Shown piece by piece: positions 32,682 to 41,502 of a stretch of DNA of 64,000 nucleotides. Source of the stretch: Halostagnicola sp. A-GB9-2 (lineage in GTDB: Archaea > Halobacteriota > Halobacteria > Halobacteriales > Natrialbaceae); assembly GCF_030068615.1 (NCBI RefSeq), contig NZ_JASJOC010000002.1, positions 248,001 through 312,000 of the forward strand, in the 5' to 3' direction. The notes under the pieces are model-generated. The model was not told the DNA's origin and did no database searches. It was given only the letters and a program-made list of their open reading frames with translations. Made by a program: the position numbers and the translations under genes. Each line of letters begins with the position of its first letter. Position 1 is the stretch's first letter.

Positions 32682-34046
32682 TTAACGGGTCAAGCTCCCG
32701 CTCGAGAACGCATCGAGACTGGATTGCAATCCTGCGGCGAGTTCCGATTTCCGGCGGAGTCGCTGGTGGGAAACGGGGAGCCGTCTCGAGACCTTTGCGA
32801 CCGCGTCGTGGAAGGTTTCGGCCTCGCCGTACTCGCCGGCGATCGATTCTCGCCCGTCGAGCCCCTGATCTCCCGCATCACCGGGTGCCCCGTCGAAGGC
32901 GTTCCTGACGCTCTCGCGGACCTGCCAGACGCCGACGGGGGCCCAGTAGTCGTCGCTCACCTCGCGCAGGACCAGACACTTCGCCTGCCTGCCGATGGAT
33001 TCTAAGTGCTCGAGGACGCCCAACCGGGCGGCGTAGTAGGCTCCCGCCGTTTCCTCGACGTAGCCGGTTCGGCCCTCATAGCCCTCGCTTGCGCTGGCCA
33101 TCCAGACCGCGTCGTGGGGATTCGGGTTCCAGATGCTCCCGGGCGCTTTCATCTCGACGAGTTCGAACTCCCACCTACCGGGCGAGAGGATGATCCAGTA
33201 GCGATTGCCCATGTACTCGTTGGCCCAGACCTGGACTTCGTTGATGCTCGGGTTCGTCCGAATCTGGCCGCGGACGAACTGGCCGACGGTGTCGTCGACG
33301 GCGGTGATCGACCACCGCGTCGGAACGAGTCGGCGCTGTTTCGTCTCGCCGAGCGCACCGGCAGAGAGAATCGAGTTGATTTCGTAGACGTCGAACCCGC
33401 GGCGATAGAGGTAGGTCATCGCACCCTGTGCCTGCCAATCGTCGTCCTCTAAGGTCTTTTTCACCGCTTTCGGAACGTGAGGGTTCTCCCGCAAATCGGC
33501 GTTTTTCGCGTTGGCCCGCGGTCCGCGCGGCGTCGCCACGTCGGTTCCGGCGTCGAGACCGAGATCGGGCGTGTCGTCGAGGCCGATCTCGAGGTCGACC
33601 GGCCGATCCGAAATCGCCACCTCGCGCTGGACGCCGACGAAACCGTCCCAGACGTCGTCGACGGATGGTGCCAGGCGACTGGCGATACTCGGCGAGTCGA
33701 CGTTCGCGGGTTTGCTCGAGTTCAACAGGCCGGTCCGTCGCTGGAGGACATCGTCGATGGCGTATCCCTGCTGGTACCACTTGCCGTCGGTGACGTACTC
33801 CTCGGCCTGCTCTTCGTCCCCAACGGGCGAGAGCAAGCCGATCGGGATATCGGGATAGTTCGATCGGCCGACGAAAATGGAGGGGGCCGTCGATCCGACG
33901 AGGGTGTCACCCGAAAGGGATTGTTCGAAGTTCCGTTCGAAGTCCTCGAGGTGGTCCGTGATCGCGTAGGATTTCTCCTTTGCGAGACGCCGTCGCTCGG
34001 CTTCCTCGTCGGGCTCTAACTCCTCGATGTAGTCGTCGAGGCGCAT
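32682..34046 (-). CDS. nreA: NreA family DNA repair protein with C-terminal PCNA-binding motif
   Basis: The 454-residue protein matches the archaeal Nre family: FVGRSNYPDIPIGLLSP, the central NPHVPKAVKKTLEDDDWQAQGAM and NEVQVWANEYMGNRYWIILSP segments. The C-terminus ends QSSLDAFSSGSLTR, a clear PIP-box of the QxxLxxF type that binds the sliding clamp PCNA. Genetics in Haloferax ties NreA to repair of DNA-alkylation or crosslink-type damage; the biochemical activity is not settled. Start at 34046 because MRLDDYIEEL is the conserved N-terminus; upstream in-frame sequence to 34118 lacks pattern. Confidence 0.92.
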   Translation of the reverse strand: MRLDDYIEELEPDEEAERRRLAKEKSYAITDHLEDFERNFEQSLSGDTLVGSTAPSIFVGRSNYPDIPIGLLSPVGDEEQAEEYVTDGKWYQQGYAIDDVLQRRTGLLNSSKPANVDSPSIASRLAPSVDDVWDGFVGVQREVAISDRPVDLEIGLDDTPDLGLDAGTDVATPRGPRANAKNADLRENPHVPKAVKKTLEDDDWQAQGAMTYLYRRGFDVYEINSILSAGALGETKQRRLVPTRWSITAVDDTVGQFVRGQIRTNPSINEVQVWANEYMGNRYWIILSPGRWEFELVEMKAPGSIWNPNPHDAVWMASASEGYEGRTGYVEETAGAYYAARLGVLEHLESIGRQAKCLVLREVSDDYWAPVGVWQVRESVRNAFDGAPGDAGDQGLDGRESIAGEYGEAETFHDAVAKVSRRLPVSHQRLRRKSELAAGLQSSLDAFSSGSLTR

Positions 34047-34200
34047 TAGCGGCCCTACGAACGGGACGGGTTTGAATGTTGAGTTCACTATCGATCCAAC
34101 GGACCCGAAGGGTCTCACGACCAGTTTTCGGAGGGGGCTCGACCGATCTCGGGAGGTGCTTACGAACTATTTCGAGGCCGACGTTCCCGTACACGGGGAG

Positions 34201-34242
34201 CACCCATACATGGGTGGCCGTACATGGGTGGTACCATTTAAC
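34201..34242 (+). promoter_or_regulatory. Palindrome plus direct repeat at the antiporter promoter
   Basis: Bases 34201-34216 form CACCCAT-AC-ATGGGTG, a 7-bp perfect inverted repeat. Its right half (tacatgggtgg) is repeated 14 bases later (34221-34231). A TATA-like ccattta (34234-34240) follows, 27-33 bases before the GTG at 34267. The layout looks like an operator for a dimeric regulator next to box A. Confidence 0.6.
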
Positions 34243-34266
34243 ACACGTCGCGTAGACGTACCGCCA

Positions 34267-36120
34267 GTGGCGGACGAGATCCTCTTCGTTGTCGTGGGTG
34301 TTCTGGCGCTCGGTATCGGCGCGCAGATACTCGCAAAGCGGTTACAAATTCCGAGCGTGCTGTTTTTGATACTCATCGGCGTAGCCGTCGGTCCCGAGGG
34401 ACTCTCGTTCGTAACGGCTGAGACGTTCGGGGACGGGCTCTCGACGATCGTCGGATTGAGTGTCGCGATCATCATCTTCGACGGCGCGTTCCACCTCCGA
34501 CGGGAGAAGTTCGCGATGGCACCACAGGCCATCTTCCGATTGACCACGATCGGAGCGCTGGTCACGTTCGTCGGCACGGGCATCGCCGTCAGATACTTTC
34601 TCGACACCACCTGGAGCCTCGCGTTCCTGATCGGCGCGCTGTTAGTCGCGACGGGACCGACGGTTATCACGCCGATTCTCGAGGTGATAACCGTCCGGGA
34701 ACACGTTACCGCCGCGCTCGAGGGGGAGGGAATCATCAACGACGTGACCGCCGCCGTCCTCGCGATCGTGATCTTCGAGGCCGTCGTCGTCGGGAACTCT
34801 CCCGAAACGATCCCGCTGGCGTTTCTTCAGCGACTCGCCGCGGGGATCGGCATCGGTATCGTCGTCGCCGTCGGCGTCCGTTACTTACTCGTTTCCGTCG
34901 AGCAACCGGCCGGGAACGCTCCGCAGGTTGCGAGGCTGGTAACCCTGACGGGCGCGCTGGTTTCGTTCGGGCTCGCCGAATCGGTGTTCTCCGAGACCGG
35001 CGTAGCCGCAGCAGCGACCGCTGGACTCGTCCTCGGAAACGTTGAGCTCCCCTACCGCGAGGAGATCCTCGAATTCAATCGGGATCTCACGCTCGTGGTT
35101 CTCTCGTTCGTCTTCATCTCCCTAGCCGCGCTGATCGACTTCGACTCCCTGTTGGGGCTCGGAACGGGTGGAATCGCTGTCGTCGTCGCGGTAACACTGT
35201 TCGTTCGACCCCTTCTGGTCGCCCTCGCGACGACCGATCGGCGGTTCAGTCGCGAGGAACGGCTCTTCCTCTCGTTCGTCGGTCCCCGGGGGATCATCCC
35301 GGCGTCCGTTGCGACGCTGTTCGCGCTCGAACTCGAGGCGGCCGGGCAGTTCGAAGCCTCACAGACGCTGGCCGGAACGGTATTTCTCGTCATCTTCATC
35401 ACCGTCGTCATTCAGGCGGGCTTCTCTCGGCAAATCGCGGAGTACTTTCAGGTTATTCCAATGCGCACACTCATCGTCGGCGGCGGTCGGGTCGGCCGGA
35501 CGCTCGCCACGCGACTGGAGAAACGAGGGGAAAACATCGTGCTTATCGACGAGGATCCCGCGGTCGTAACCCGTTTGCAAGAGAACGGATTCAGCGCGCT
35601 CACGGGTAACGGAACCGACGACGATGTTCTGCAGAAAGCGGGTATCGAGGACGCGAAGATCGTCGTCGCGACGACCGCGACCGACGATACGAACCTGTTG
35701 GTCTCGCAGCTCGCACGAACGAAATTCGACATCGAAACCGTCGTCGCTCGCGTAAATTCCCCCGAGAACGTCGACGCCTTCGAAACGCTCGGGGTCCGCG
35801 CTATCGACGTCTCGAGTGCGACCGCGTGGTCTATCGACAACGAGATCGAACGACCCGCGCTCGCACACTGGATGAACGAACTCGGCGAGGGACACGACGC
35901 ACAGGAGATCACGGTAACGGCGACGGATCTCCCGAACTCGACCATCGCCGAACTCGACGCCGAGATACCCAACGGCTGTATCGTCGCCGTTCTGGCTCGA
36001 GACGGCGAGACGTACGTCCCCGGTGCGGACACCGTTCTCGAGGAGGGAGACCGGGTGACGTTTATCGGTCGCGACGATGCCGTTCGGTCGGCCGTCCGCC
36101 GATTTCACCCTCACGATTGA
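34267..36120 (+). CDS. CPA1 (NhaP-type) Na+/H+ antiporter with TrkA-N and TrkA-C domains
   Basis: The 617-residue protein has ~12-13 membrane helices (residues ~1-390) with the CPA1 motifs LVATGPTVITPIL and EGIINDVTAAV, where Asn-Asp forms the ion site, and SFVGPRGIIPASVATL. A canonical TrkA-N domain (LIVGGGRVGRTLA, VLIDEDP) spans ~397-520 and a TrkA-C domain (ATDLPNSTIAELDAEIPNG...EEGDRVTFIG) ends it. NAD(H)-gated Na+(K+)/H+ exchange is expected. The frame is open upstream to 34072, but the TATA box at 34234 places the transcript start near the GTG at 34267. Confidence 0.92.
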   Translation: MADEILFVVVGVLALGIGAQILAKRLQIPSVLFLILIGVAVGPEGLSFVTAETFGDGLSTIVGLSVAIIIFDGAFHLRREKFAMAPQAIFRLTTIGALVTFVGTGIAVRYFLDTTWSLAFLIGALLVATGPTVITPILEVITVREHVTAALEGEGIINDVTAAVLAIVIFEAVVVGNSPETIPLAFLQRLAAGIGIGIVVAVGVRYLLVSVEQPAGNAPQVARLVTLTGALVSFGLAESVFSETGVAAAATAGLVLGNVELPYREEILEFNRDLTLVVLSFVFISLAALIDFDSLLGLGTGGIAVVVAVTLFVRPLLVALATTDRRFSREERLFLSFVGPRGIIPASVATLFALELEAAGQFEASQTLAGTVFLVIFITVVIQAGFSRQIAEYFQVIPMRTLIVGGGRVGRTLATRLEKRGENIVLIDEDPAVVTRLQENGFSALTGNGTDDDVLQKAGIEDAKIVVATTATDDTNLLVSQLARTKFDIETVVARVNSPENVDAFETLGVRAIDVSSATAWSIDNEIERPALAHWMNELGEGHDAQEITVTATDLPNSTIAELDAEIPNGCIVAVLARDGETYVPGADTVLEEGDRVTFIGRDDAVRSAVRRFHPHD

Positions 36121-36212
36121 ACCGCCCCGGCGTTTCGCGTCCGTTCAGCGTGGTCTCGCCGCTCGAGTAGCAAAAGACAACCGTTAAAAACGGCGGGAGG
36201 GAAGGTGGCTGT

Positions 36213-36392
36213 ATGAGCTCCACGGATAGACGAGAGACGCGTTCGTGTGTCTCTTGTGGGATCAACATCGCGGGAACGAACGCTGCAGCGTTCAAATGTC
36301 CCGAGTGCGGTAAACAGATTTACCGCTGTGCAAAGTGCCGGAAACAGAGCAACCTCTATGAGTGCGACGACTGCGGATTCACCGGTCCATAA
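36213..36392 (+). CDS. HVO_2753-like zinc-finger micro-protein, 59 residues
   Basis: The peptide has four CxxC pairs: CVSC, CPEC, CAKC and CDDC, so it should hold two zinc ions. It corresponds to the conserved haloarchaeal micro-protein exemplified by HVO_2753 of Haloferax, which folds as two zinc fingers and affects swarming and biofilm. As in that setting it lies just before the aEF-1beta gene, eight bases apart. A box-A-like gttaaaaa at 36183-36190 sits ~25 bases before the ATG, giving a leaderless mRNA. Confidence 0.9.
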   Translation: MSSTDRRETRSCVSCGINIAGTNAAAFKCPECGKQIYRCAKCRKQSNLYECDDCGFTGP

Positions 36393-36399
36393 GGATACA

Positions 36400-36666
36400 A
36401 TGGGAAAAGTAGCAGCCAAAATCAAGGTCATGCCGAACAGCCCGGAGATCGACCTCGACGCGCTTCAGGAGCGACTCGAGACCGCCCTTCCGGAGGGTGC
36501 CAAGATCAACGGAACCGAACGCGAGGAAGTCGCCTTCGGTCTCGTCGCCCTGTACGCGACGGTTATCGTTCCCGACGGAGCGGGCGGAACCGAAACCGTC
36601 GAAGAAAACTTTAGCGACGTCGAAGGCGTCGAAAGCGTCGGCGTCGAGAACGTCGGCCGGATATAA
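36400..36666 (+). CDS. ef1b: Translation elongation factor 1-beta (aEF-1beta)
   Basis: The 88-residue protein is the nucleotide exchange factor of aEF-1alpha. It starts [19 protein letters not shown] and shows the conserved [16 protein letters not shown] and the closing [10 protein letters not shown]. Length is normal for archaea. It is cotranscribed with the zinc micro-protein and is followed by two T-runs. Confidence 0.95.
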   Translation: MGKVAAKIKVMPNSPEIDLDALQERLETALPEGAKINGTEREEVAFGLVALYATVIVPDGAGGTETVEENFSDVEGVESVGVENVGRI

Positions 36667-36676
36667 CACGACTCCG

Positions 36677-36692
36677 TTTTTCGATCGTTTTT
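36677..36692 (+). terminator. T-rich terminator after aEF-1beta
   Basis: Two runs of five T (36677-36681 and 36688-36692) lie 11-26 bases after the stop codon. Poly-T tracts without a hairpin are the usual archaeal intrinsic terminators. Confidence 0.6.
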
Positions 36693-36853
36693 CTACTCCC
36701 CGAAGCGACCGCTCCGTCTCGCTCGAGTAGGTCGTCTCTTGCTGGCGCTCGGAGGGGTGATTTCAAAGCCGTTCGTCTTCCAAAAATTGTCTCTCGAGAA
36801 TTGATTTCTCCCCGAAGGGGCAGACTCGTCAAAGCGAATCTGAATAACTGCCT

Positions 36854-37285
36854 TCAGTTATCCGGACCTCGAGCGCCGAGGTCGGCTTCCGAGACCATCT
36901 GTGCGCCGGTCGAAGAGAGGTCGATAGTCACGTCTTCGGTGACGGCCTTGCTGATCTCGTCGAGGTTTCCGGCCAGAACCGTCAACACGTCCTGCGGGTC
37001 GATGTAGATCAGCATGTTCCCGTCTTGGCCCTCCGTCACAAGTTGGAGGTCGTTCAAGGCGACCTGATTGTTCTGAATCGAGGCGGCAACGACGGGGAGC
37101 GCTTCGGGTTTCCCGTGTTCGTCCTCCCGTACTTTCCGGATGTGAACCGCATCGAGGTCGATAACGTCTTTGTGCTCTTTGATCTTCTCGGCGCAGTTGA
37201 CCATGTCGTGCATGACCTCCGTTCGCTTCTCGTTGCCGTGGTCGCCGTCGAGACAGTGCTGACAGACGCGGAGTTCGATTTGCAT
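36854..37285 (-). CDS. Haloarchaeal hypothetical protein with N-terminal Cys/His cluster
   Basis: The 143-residue protein starts MQIELRVCQHCLDGDHGNEKR. Cys8, Cys11, His16, His26 and Cys31 could form a zinc site. The middle (VIDLDAVHIRKVREDEHGKPEALPVVAASIQNN) and the segment MLIYIDPQDVLTVLAGNLDEI look like an alpha/beta fold. I do not recognise the family. It is monocistronic; 187 bases of mostly empty sequence separate it from the aEF-1beta gene end. Confidence 0.7.
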   Translation of the reverse strand: MQIELRVCQHCLDGDHGNEKRTEVMHDMVNCAEKIKEHKDVIDLDAVHIRKVREDEHGKPEALPVVAASIQNNQVALNDLQLVTEGQDGNMLIYIDPQDVLTVLAGNLDEISKAVTEDVTIDLSSTGAQMVSEADLGARGPDN

Positions 37286-37349
37286 GGGTTATCGTACTGG
37301 CCCCGGCCCGATGAGATTTCCGCTTCGCTGGGCGGTGTGAAATGCCGAC

Positions 37350-38036
37350 CTAGCTCGAGCGCGCTCGAGCGATTTCGGCGATTCGGCCGCTGCCCGATCG
37401 GCTGTACCCGCCGTGGAAACAGAGCACGTGGTCAATCTCGAGGGCGGCGAGCGTTTCGACCGACTCGAGGGCGCGATCCATTTCGGGCGTGAACTCGGGT
37501 TTCGGACCGGAGAGCGCTTGGTCTCCGTCCGAGACGAGCGCGTCGCCAGCGATCAGGAGCCGTTCGTCGGGAACGTACAGCGAAAGATGACCCGGGGAGT
37601 GTCCGGGCGTCTCGAGGAGTTCTATCGGACCGACGGCCGTCGACAGTCGACTTCCGCCGACGAGTTCGATGTCGACCGTCCCCGGCGGGTAGCGATCCCC
37701 GTCGCCCTTGATCGGCCGTTTCTCTCCCGTGATGTACGGCGCTTCTTCGGGATGGGCCGCCACCGGGACGTCGACGCGCGAGCGGAGTTCCGCGAGCCCG
37801 CCCGCGTGATCACCGTCATGATGGGTCAGTACGACCATCCAGAGATCCGAGAGCGAAAAGCCGAGATCCGACAGCGCGGTCTCGAGGGGGCCGACCGCAC
37901 CTTCGGGACCGACATCGATGAGGATCAGACCTCGATCAGTTTCGACGACCGTCGGCGTGATCGTCAGCTCCCGGCCGTGAAACTCGAGCGTGAGTGGAAG
38001 TGCGTGAACCCCTGCATCCGTTTCTGGTGATGACAT
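37350..38036 (-). CDS. Metallo-beta-lactamase-fold hydrolase
   Basis: The 228-residue protein carries the MBL motifs VVLTHHDGDHAGGL, TPGHSPGHLSLY, LLIAGDALV and CFHGG. The first motif is HxDxDH, an Asp in place of the usual second His, a known variant in this superfamily. It should hold one or two metal ions and hydrolyse a thioester or related bond. A glyoxalase II role is possible but not shown. Start at 38036 (MSSPETD); upstream frame to 38108 lacks pattern. It follows the trans-sulfuration gene in the same direction by 96 bases. Confidence 0.9.
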   Translation of the reverse strand: MSSPETDAGVHALPLTLEFHGRELTITPTVVETDRGLILIDVGPEGAVGPLETALSDLGFSLSDLWMVVLTHHDGDHAGGLAELRSRVDVPVAAHPEEAPYITGEKRPIKGDGDRYPPGTVDIELVGGSRLSTAVGPIELLETPGHSPGHLSLYVPDERLLIAGDALVSDGDQALSGPKPEFTPEMDRALESVETLAALEIDHVLCFHGGYSRSGSGRIAEIARARSS

Positions 38037-38132
38037 GGCCCGCTTTTCGGACCGCGGGATCAAATGTGTACAGGTCAGGCAACAGGAAAGAGAGTCAAGA
38101 AGGGGCACTCGACGAACCGCGAATCGTCGTGT

Positions 38133-39320
38133 TCAGTACAGTGCGTCCTCGATCGCCCCCTCGAGATCGGCAATCAGGTCGTCGACGTGCTCGATCCCGA
38201 CGCTCGCGCGGATGAGTCCGTCCGTCAGCCCGGCCTCGAGGCGTTCCTCCCGGGGAATCGCGGCGTGGGTCATTGGAGCGGGCTGTTCGATCAGACTCTC
38301 GACGCCCCCGAGGCTCTCTGCGAGGGCGAACACATCGGTGTTCGAGACGACCGCGCTTGCCTCCTCGAGAGTGGCGTCGAGTTCGAAACTCAGCATGCCC
38401 CCGAAGTCGTCCATCTGGTCGGCGGCGATTTCGTGTCCCGGATGCGAGTCGAGCCCGGGGTAGTACACTCGTTCGACGTCGGAGTGGTCCTCGAGCCACG
38501 TCGCGATGGCCCGGGCGTTTTCGCAGTGGCGATCCATCCGAACGGGGAGTGTCTTCGTCCCCCGAAGGACGAGAAAGGACTCGAAGGGACCGGGCGTCGC
38601 GCCGACGGCGTTCTGATAGAAGCCGAACCGCTCGTCCAGGGATTCGTCGTTGGTCAACAGGGCCCCGCCCACGACGTCGGAGTGGCCCCCGAGGTACTTG
38701 GTGAGCGAGTGGGAGACGACATCCGCGCCCAGCTCGAGCGGTCGCTGGAGGTACGGCGTCGCGAAGGTGTTGTCGATGGCGCAGATCGCGCCTTCTGCGT
38801 GGGCGATCTCGGCCGCCCCTTCGATATCGACGATGGACATGAGCGGGTTCGTCGGCGTCTCGAGCCAGAGTAGTTCGGTGTTCTCTTGGAAGGCACCCTC
38901 GAGCGCCGACAGGTCGGTCATATCGACGAACGAGAATTCGATATCGTACTGCTCGTAGACCTGCGTGAAGATCCGGTGTGTTCCGCCGTAGACGTCGGTG
39001 CCGGTAACGACGTGGTCGCCCGACTCGAGGAGGTTCAAGACGGTGTTGATCGACGCCATCCCGCTCGAGAACGCGCGGCCGAATTCGGCACTCTCGAGGC
39101 TCGCGAGGTTTTCCTCGAGATCCGTCCGGGTCGGGTTTCCAGTTCGGGAGTATTCGTATCCTCGATGGTCGCCGGGAGCATCCTGTTCGTAGGTCGAATT
39201 CGCGTGAATCGGCGTCATCAGCGCGCCCGTTTCCTTGTCAGGGTGTTGGCCGGCGTGGATCGATCTGGTTTCGATGCTGTAGTCGTCCTCGGTGCCGTCC
39301 TCTTCGCTCGAGTTATCCAT
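38133..39320 (-). CDS. Cys/Met-metabolism PLP enzyme (cystathionine gamma-synthase/lyase type)
   Basis: The 395-residue enzyme has the trans-sulfuration signatures ETRSIHAGQHPD, GYEYSRTGNPTR, FSSGMASINTVL, WLETPTNPLMSIVDI and the PLP Lys in SHSLTKYLGGHSD. It could be cystathionine gamma-synthase, beta- or gamma-lyase, or O-acetylhomoserine sulfhydrylase; sequence alone does not settle this. It acts in cytoplasmic sulfur amino acid metabolism. The downstream same-strand MBL hydrolase may be cotranscribed. Confidence 0.93.
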   Translation of the reverse strand: MDNSSEEDGTEDDYSIETRSIHAGQHPDKETGALMTPIHANSTYEQDAPGDHRGYEYSRTGNPTRTDLEENLASLESAEFGRAFSSGMASINTVLNLLESGDHVVTGTDVYGGTHRIFTQVYEQYDIEFSFVDMTDLSALEGAFQENTELLWLETPTNPLMSIVDIEGAAEIAHAEGAICAIDNTFATPYLQRPLELGADVVSHSLTKYLGGHSDVVGGALLTNDESLDERFGFYQNAVGATPGPFESFLVLRGTKTLPVRMDRHCENARAIATWLEDHSDVERVYYPGLDSHPGHEIAADQMDDFGGMLSFELDATLEEASAVVSNTDVFALAESLGGVESLIEQPAPMTHAAIPREERLEAGLTDGLIRASVGIEHVDDLIADLEGAIEDALY

Positions 39321-39415
39321 ATGCGTGTGCGCGTCGCCCGGGCGGATTACTGTTGTGCCAGGAGTCCGCTGAAACGAGCGTCTCGTGCCGACGACGAACT
39401 ATCGGTCCCCACGAA

Positions 39416-40585
39416 CTACGTCGGGTCTGGGGTCGAGCTAAACCAGTAGCCGTACGCGATCAGCGGCCAGCCGAACAGCCCGGCACCGACGAGCGCGAAT
39501 AGCGTCAGTACCCCACCGAACAGCCCCGTCCCCACGCCTCCAAAGAGCGCGTGTGAAACGCCGGCCAGGGTGATCGTCGCGATCGGAACTGCGAACAACA
39601 CGCCTGCGAGCGGACCGTACTGTCGCGTTCGGGCGAACAACCCAACGAACGAGAGCGTTACGACCGCGGCGGCGATCGCCGGCAAGGAGGCGAGCGAAAA
39701 CGCGCTGAAAGACGAGGAGAGCACGCCGACTCCGACCGTCGCCGCGCCCGCAACTCCGGCGAGACCTGCGATCGATTTAACGGACAATGGCCTCGAGACG
39801 CCGCCAACGGCTTTCCGAAGGAGCCAGCCGCCAACGACGAGGAACGCGATACCGACCGACTGGAGGACGGCGGTGATTGGCGCGACGAACAACTGTACGA
39901 TGACCACGCCGGGGTTTGCCATCGACACCGCGTAGTACGTTCCGTCGTCGTCGACGATCTTTTCGGATATCTCGAATCCGGTCGCCTCCTCGCCGTCGAC
40001 GGCGGACTGGGCCTCGCTCGAGGCCTCCTCGTACGGAACCGCAACGCTATCTACTACCTCTTGAGCAGTTGTCGGCTCGAGTTCGATCAGGACGTGATCG
40101 GAATTCTCGCCGACGGCGCTTTCCCACTCGTAGTACTCGCCGCCGTAGACGGCGTACTCGTACCGATCGTCGTCGTCGGCAATGCGGACCAGTTCGTCCG
40201 GGTGGGCGCTTGCCGGCTCGTCGTAGACGCCTTCCTCGGCGGCGGTGTCGAAGGCGTCGGCGACGCCGGCCGGATTGTTTTCGGCGCGTTGCTCGAGGTC
40301 GATCACCTGCTGTGCGGTCGCCGCCTCGGACGGCTCCGTTTCGGGATCGAAGGGGTCGGCCGTAAACGTCAGGTCGTCTCCGGCGGCCATCACCACGGTA
40401 AACGAGACGGCGAGCACGAGCCCGACGAGACACAAAAGTGCTATCGCGAGATAGCGGGGCCATGACGGCCCCGAGAGGGAAGTATCGTCCGCAATCGGTT
40501 CGTTATTTGCAGACGGAGGAGACAAGTCGACACTGCTCCGTTCTGACGCTTCAGACGGCGGGTCGTCTCGAGGAGGGCGGTCCAT
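39416..40585 (-). CDS. Polytopic membrane protein with large extracellular loop, unknown family
   Basis: The 389-residue protein has a disordered N-terminus (~45 residues), one helix (YLAIALLCLVGLVLAVSFTVVM), an acidic extracellular domain of about 150 residues with YEYAVYGGEYYEWES, and six or so helices in the second half, ending SSTPDPT. I do not recognise the family. Start at 40585, where MDRPPRDDPP begins the protein; further in-frame Mets upstream overlap no pattern. It is divergent from the L21e operon. Confidence 0.7.
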   Translation of the reverse strand: MDRPPRDDPPSEASERSSVDLSPPSANNEPIADDTSLSGPSWPRYLAIALLCLVGLVLAVSFTVVMAAGDDLTFTADPFDPETEPSEAATAQQVIDLEQRAENNPAGVADAFDTAAEEGVYDEPASAHPDELVRIADDDDRYEYAVYGGEYYEWESAVGENSDHVLIELEPTTAQEVVDSVAVPYEEASSEAQSAVDGEEATGFEISEKIVDDDGTYYAVSMANPGVVIVQLFVAPITAVLQSVGIAFLVVGGWLLRKAVGGVSRPLSVKSIAGLAGVAGAATVGVGVLSSSFSAFSLASLPAIAAAVVTLSFVGLFARTRQYGPLAGVLFAVPIATITLAGVSHALFGGVGTGLFGGVLTLFALVGAGLFGWPLIAYGYWFSSTPDPT

Positions 40586-40760
40586 ACTCACTCGTTTCAA
40601 CTGGGGATAATTAACGTACTTGTTTAATTTCTCGTCGAGAAATTCCCGATTTCGAGGGGATCCGGTCACGACTCGGCGACTCAAGGTTTGCGATTCGGCG
40701 GTGGTGACCGCGCCGTTCGGTGACCGCCGCGCTATCGAAGCCGGAGCGATAAGACGTGCG

Positions 40761-40768
40761 TTTTATAA
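40761..40768 (+). promoter_or_regulatory. Box A of the L21e-rpoF operon
   Basis: ttttataa lies 30-37 bases before the ATG at 40798. Confidence 0.6.
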
Positions 40769-40797
40769 CCGTCACCGCTCAAAAGGGTCGTACGACT

Positions 40798-41088
40798 ATG
40801 CCGAAATCTAATGGGCCACGCCAAGGAACTCGGAGAAAGCTCGCGAACAACCCTCGAGACCGCGGAACGTCGCCGCCACAGCGTGCGATTCAGGACTACG
40901 ACGAGGGCCAGAAAGTCCACCTGAAGATCGACCCAAGCATTCCGGACGGTCGATTCCACCCTCGATTCGACGGCCAGACCGGTAGCGTCATCGGCAAGCA
41001 GGGAAGTGCGTTCAAAGTTCAGATCAACGACGGCGGCAAGGAGAAGACGGTACTCGTCTCGGCCGCTCACATGAGCGCGCAGGAATGA
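40798..41088 (+). CDS. rpl21e: 50S ribosomal protein L21e
   Basis: The 96-residue protein begins [23 protein letters not shown] and contains [26 protein letters not shown], the L21e hallmark. It is a large-subunit protein shared with eukaryotes. The start is fixed by homology and by the box A at 40761. The RNA polymerase subunit F gene overlaps its stop in an ATGA arrangement. Confidence 0.97.
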   Translation: MPKSNGPRQGTRRKLANNPRDRGTSPPQRAIQDYDEGQKVHLKIDPSIPDGRFHPRFDGQTGSVIGKQGSAFKVQINDGGKEKTVLVSAAHMSAQE

Positions 41089-41441
41089 CGATCTTCAAAA
41101 CGATCGTCGACGAGGAGTTCCTAACGGTCTCGGAAGTAAAAGAACACCTCGCCGACATCGAAACGGAACGCTCGCTCGATGAGGATCGCGAGCTTCGCTA
41201 CGAGCTCGCCCGCACCATCGAGCACGTCAACCGGTTCACCGTCCTCGAGCCCGAAGACGCTCGAGCGCTCGTCGACGACCTGCAGGATCTCGAAAAGGTC
41301 GACGAGGAAACGGCGTACAAGATTACCAACCTCCTGCCACAGGACCGGGACGAACTGCGGTCGGTCTACGCACAGCAGCGGTACTCGCTGTCAGGGGACG
41401 AACTCGACGAAATTCTCAACACCGTCGCCCAGTACGCCTGA
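41085..41441 (+). CDS. rpoF: DNA-directed RNA polymerase subunit F (Rpo4)
   Basis: The 118-residue protein matches archaeal Rpo4/Rpo[23 protein letters not shown] and the C-terminal HRDC-like [23 protein letters not shown]. With RpoE it forms the polymerase stalk that binds emerging RNA. It overlaps L21e by four bases, implying translational coupling. Confidence 0.95.
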   Translation: MTIFKTIVDEEFLTVSEVKEHLADIETERSLDEDRELRYELARTIEHVNRFTVLEPEDARALVDDLQDLEKVDEETAYKITNLLPQDRDELRSVYAQQRYSLSGDELDEILNTVAQYA

Positions 41442-41471
41442 GTTCGGAGCTGAGTGATAGCGAGCCGACTC

Positions 41472-41479
41472 TTTAAGTA
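41472..41479 (+). promoter_or_regulatory. Box A before the DUF655 gene
   Basis: tttaagta lies 24-31 bases before the ATG at 41503, giving a leaderless transcript. The same core ttaagta recurs ahead of tRNA-Ser at 58042. Confidence 0.65.
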
Positions 41480-41502
41480 CGCCGTCACCGTATCGGAACC
41501 TA

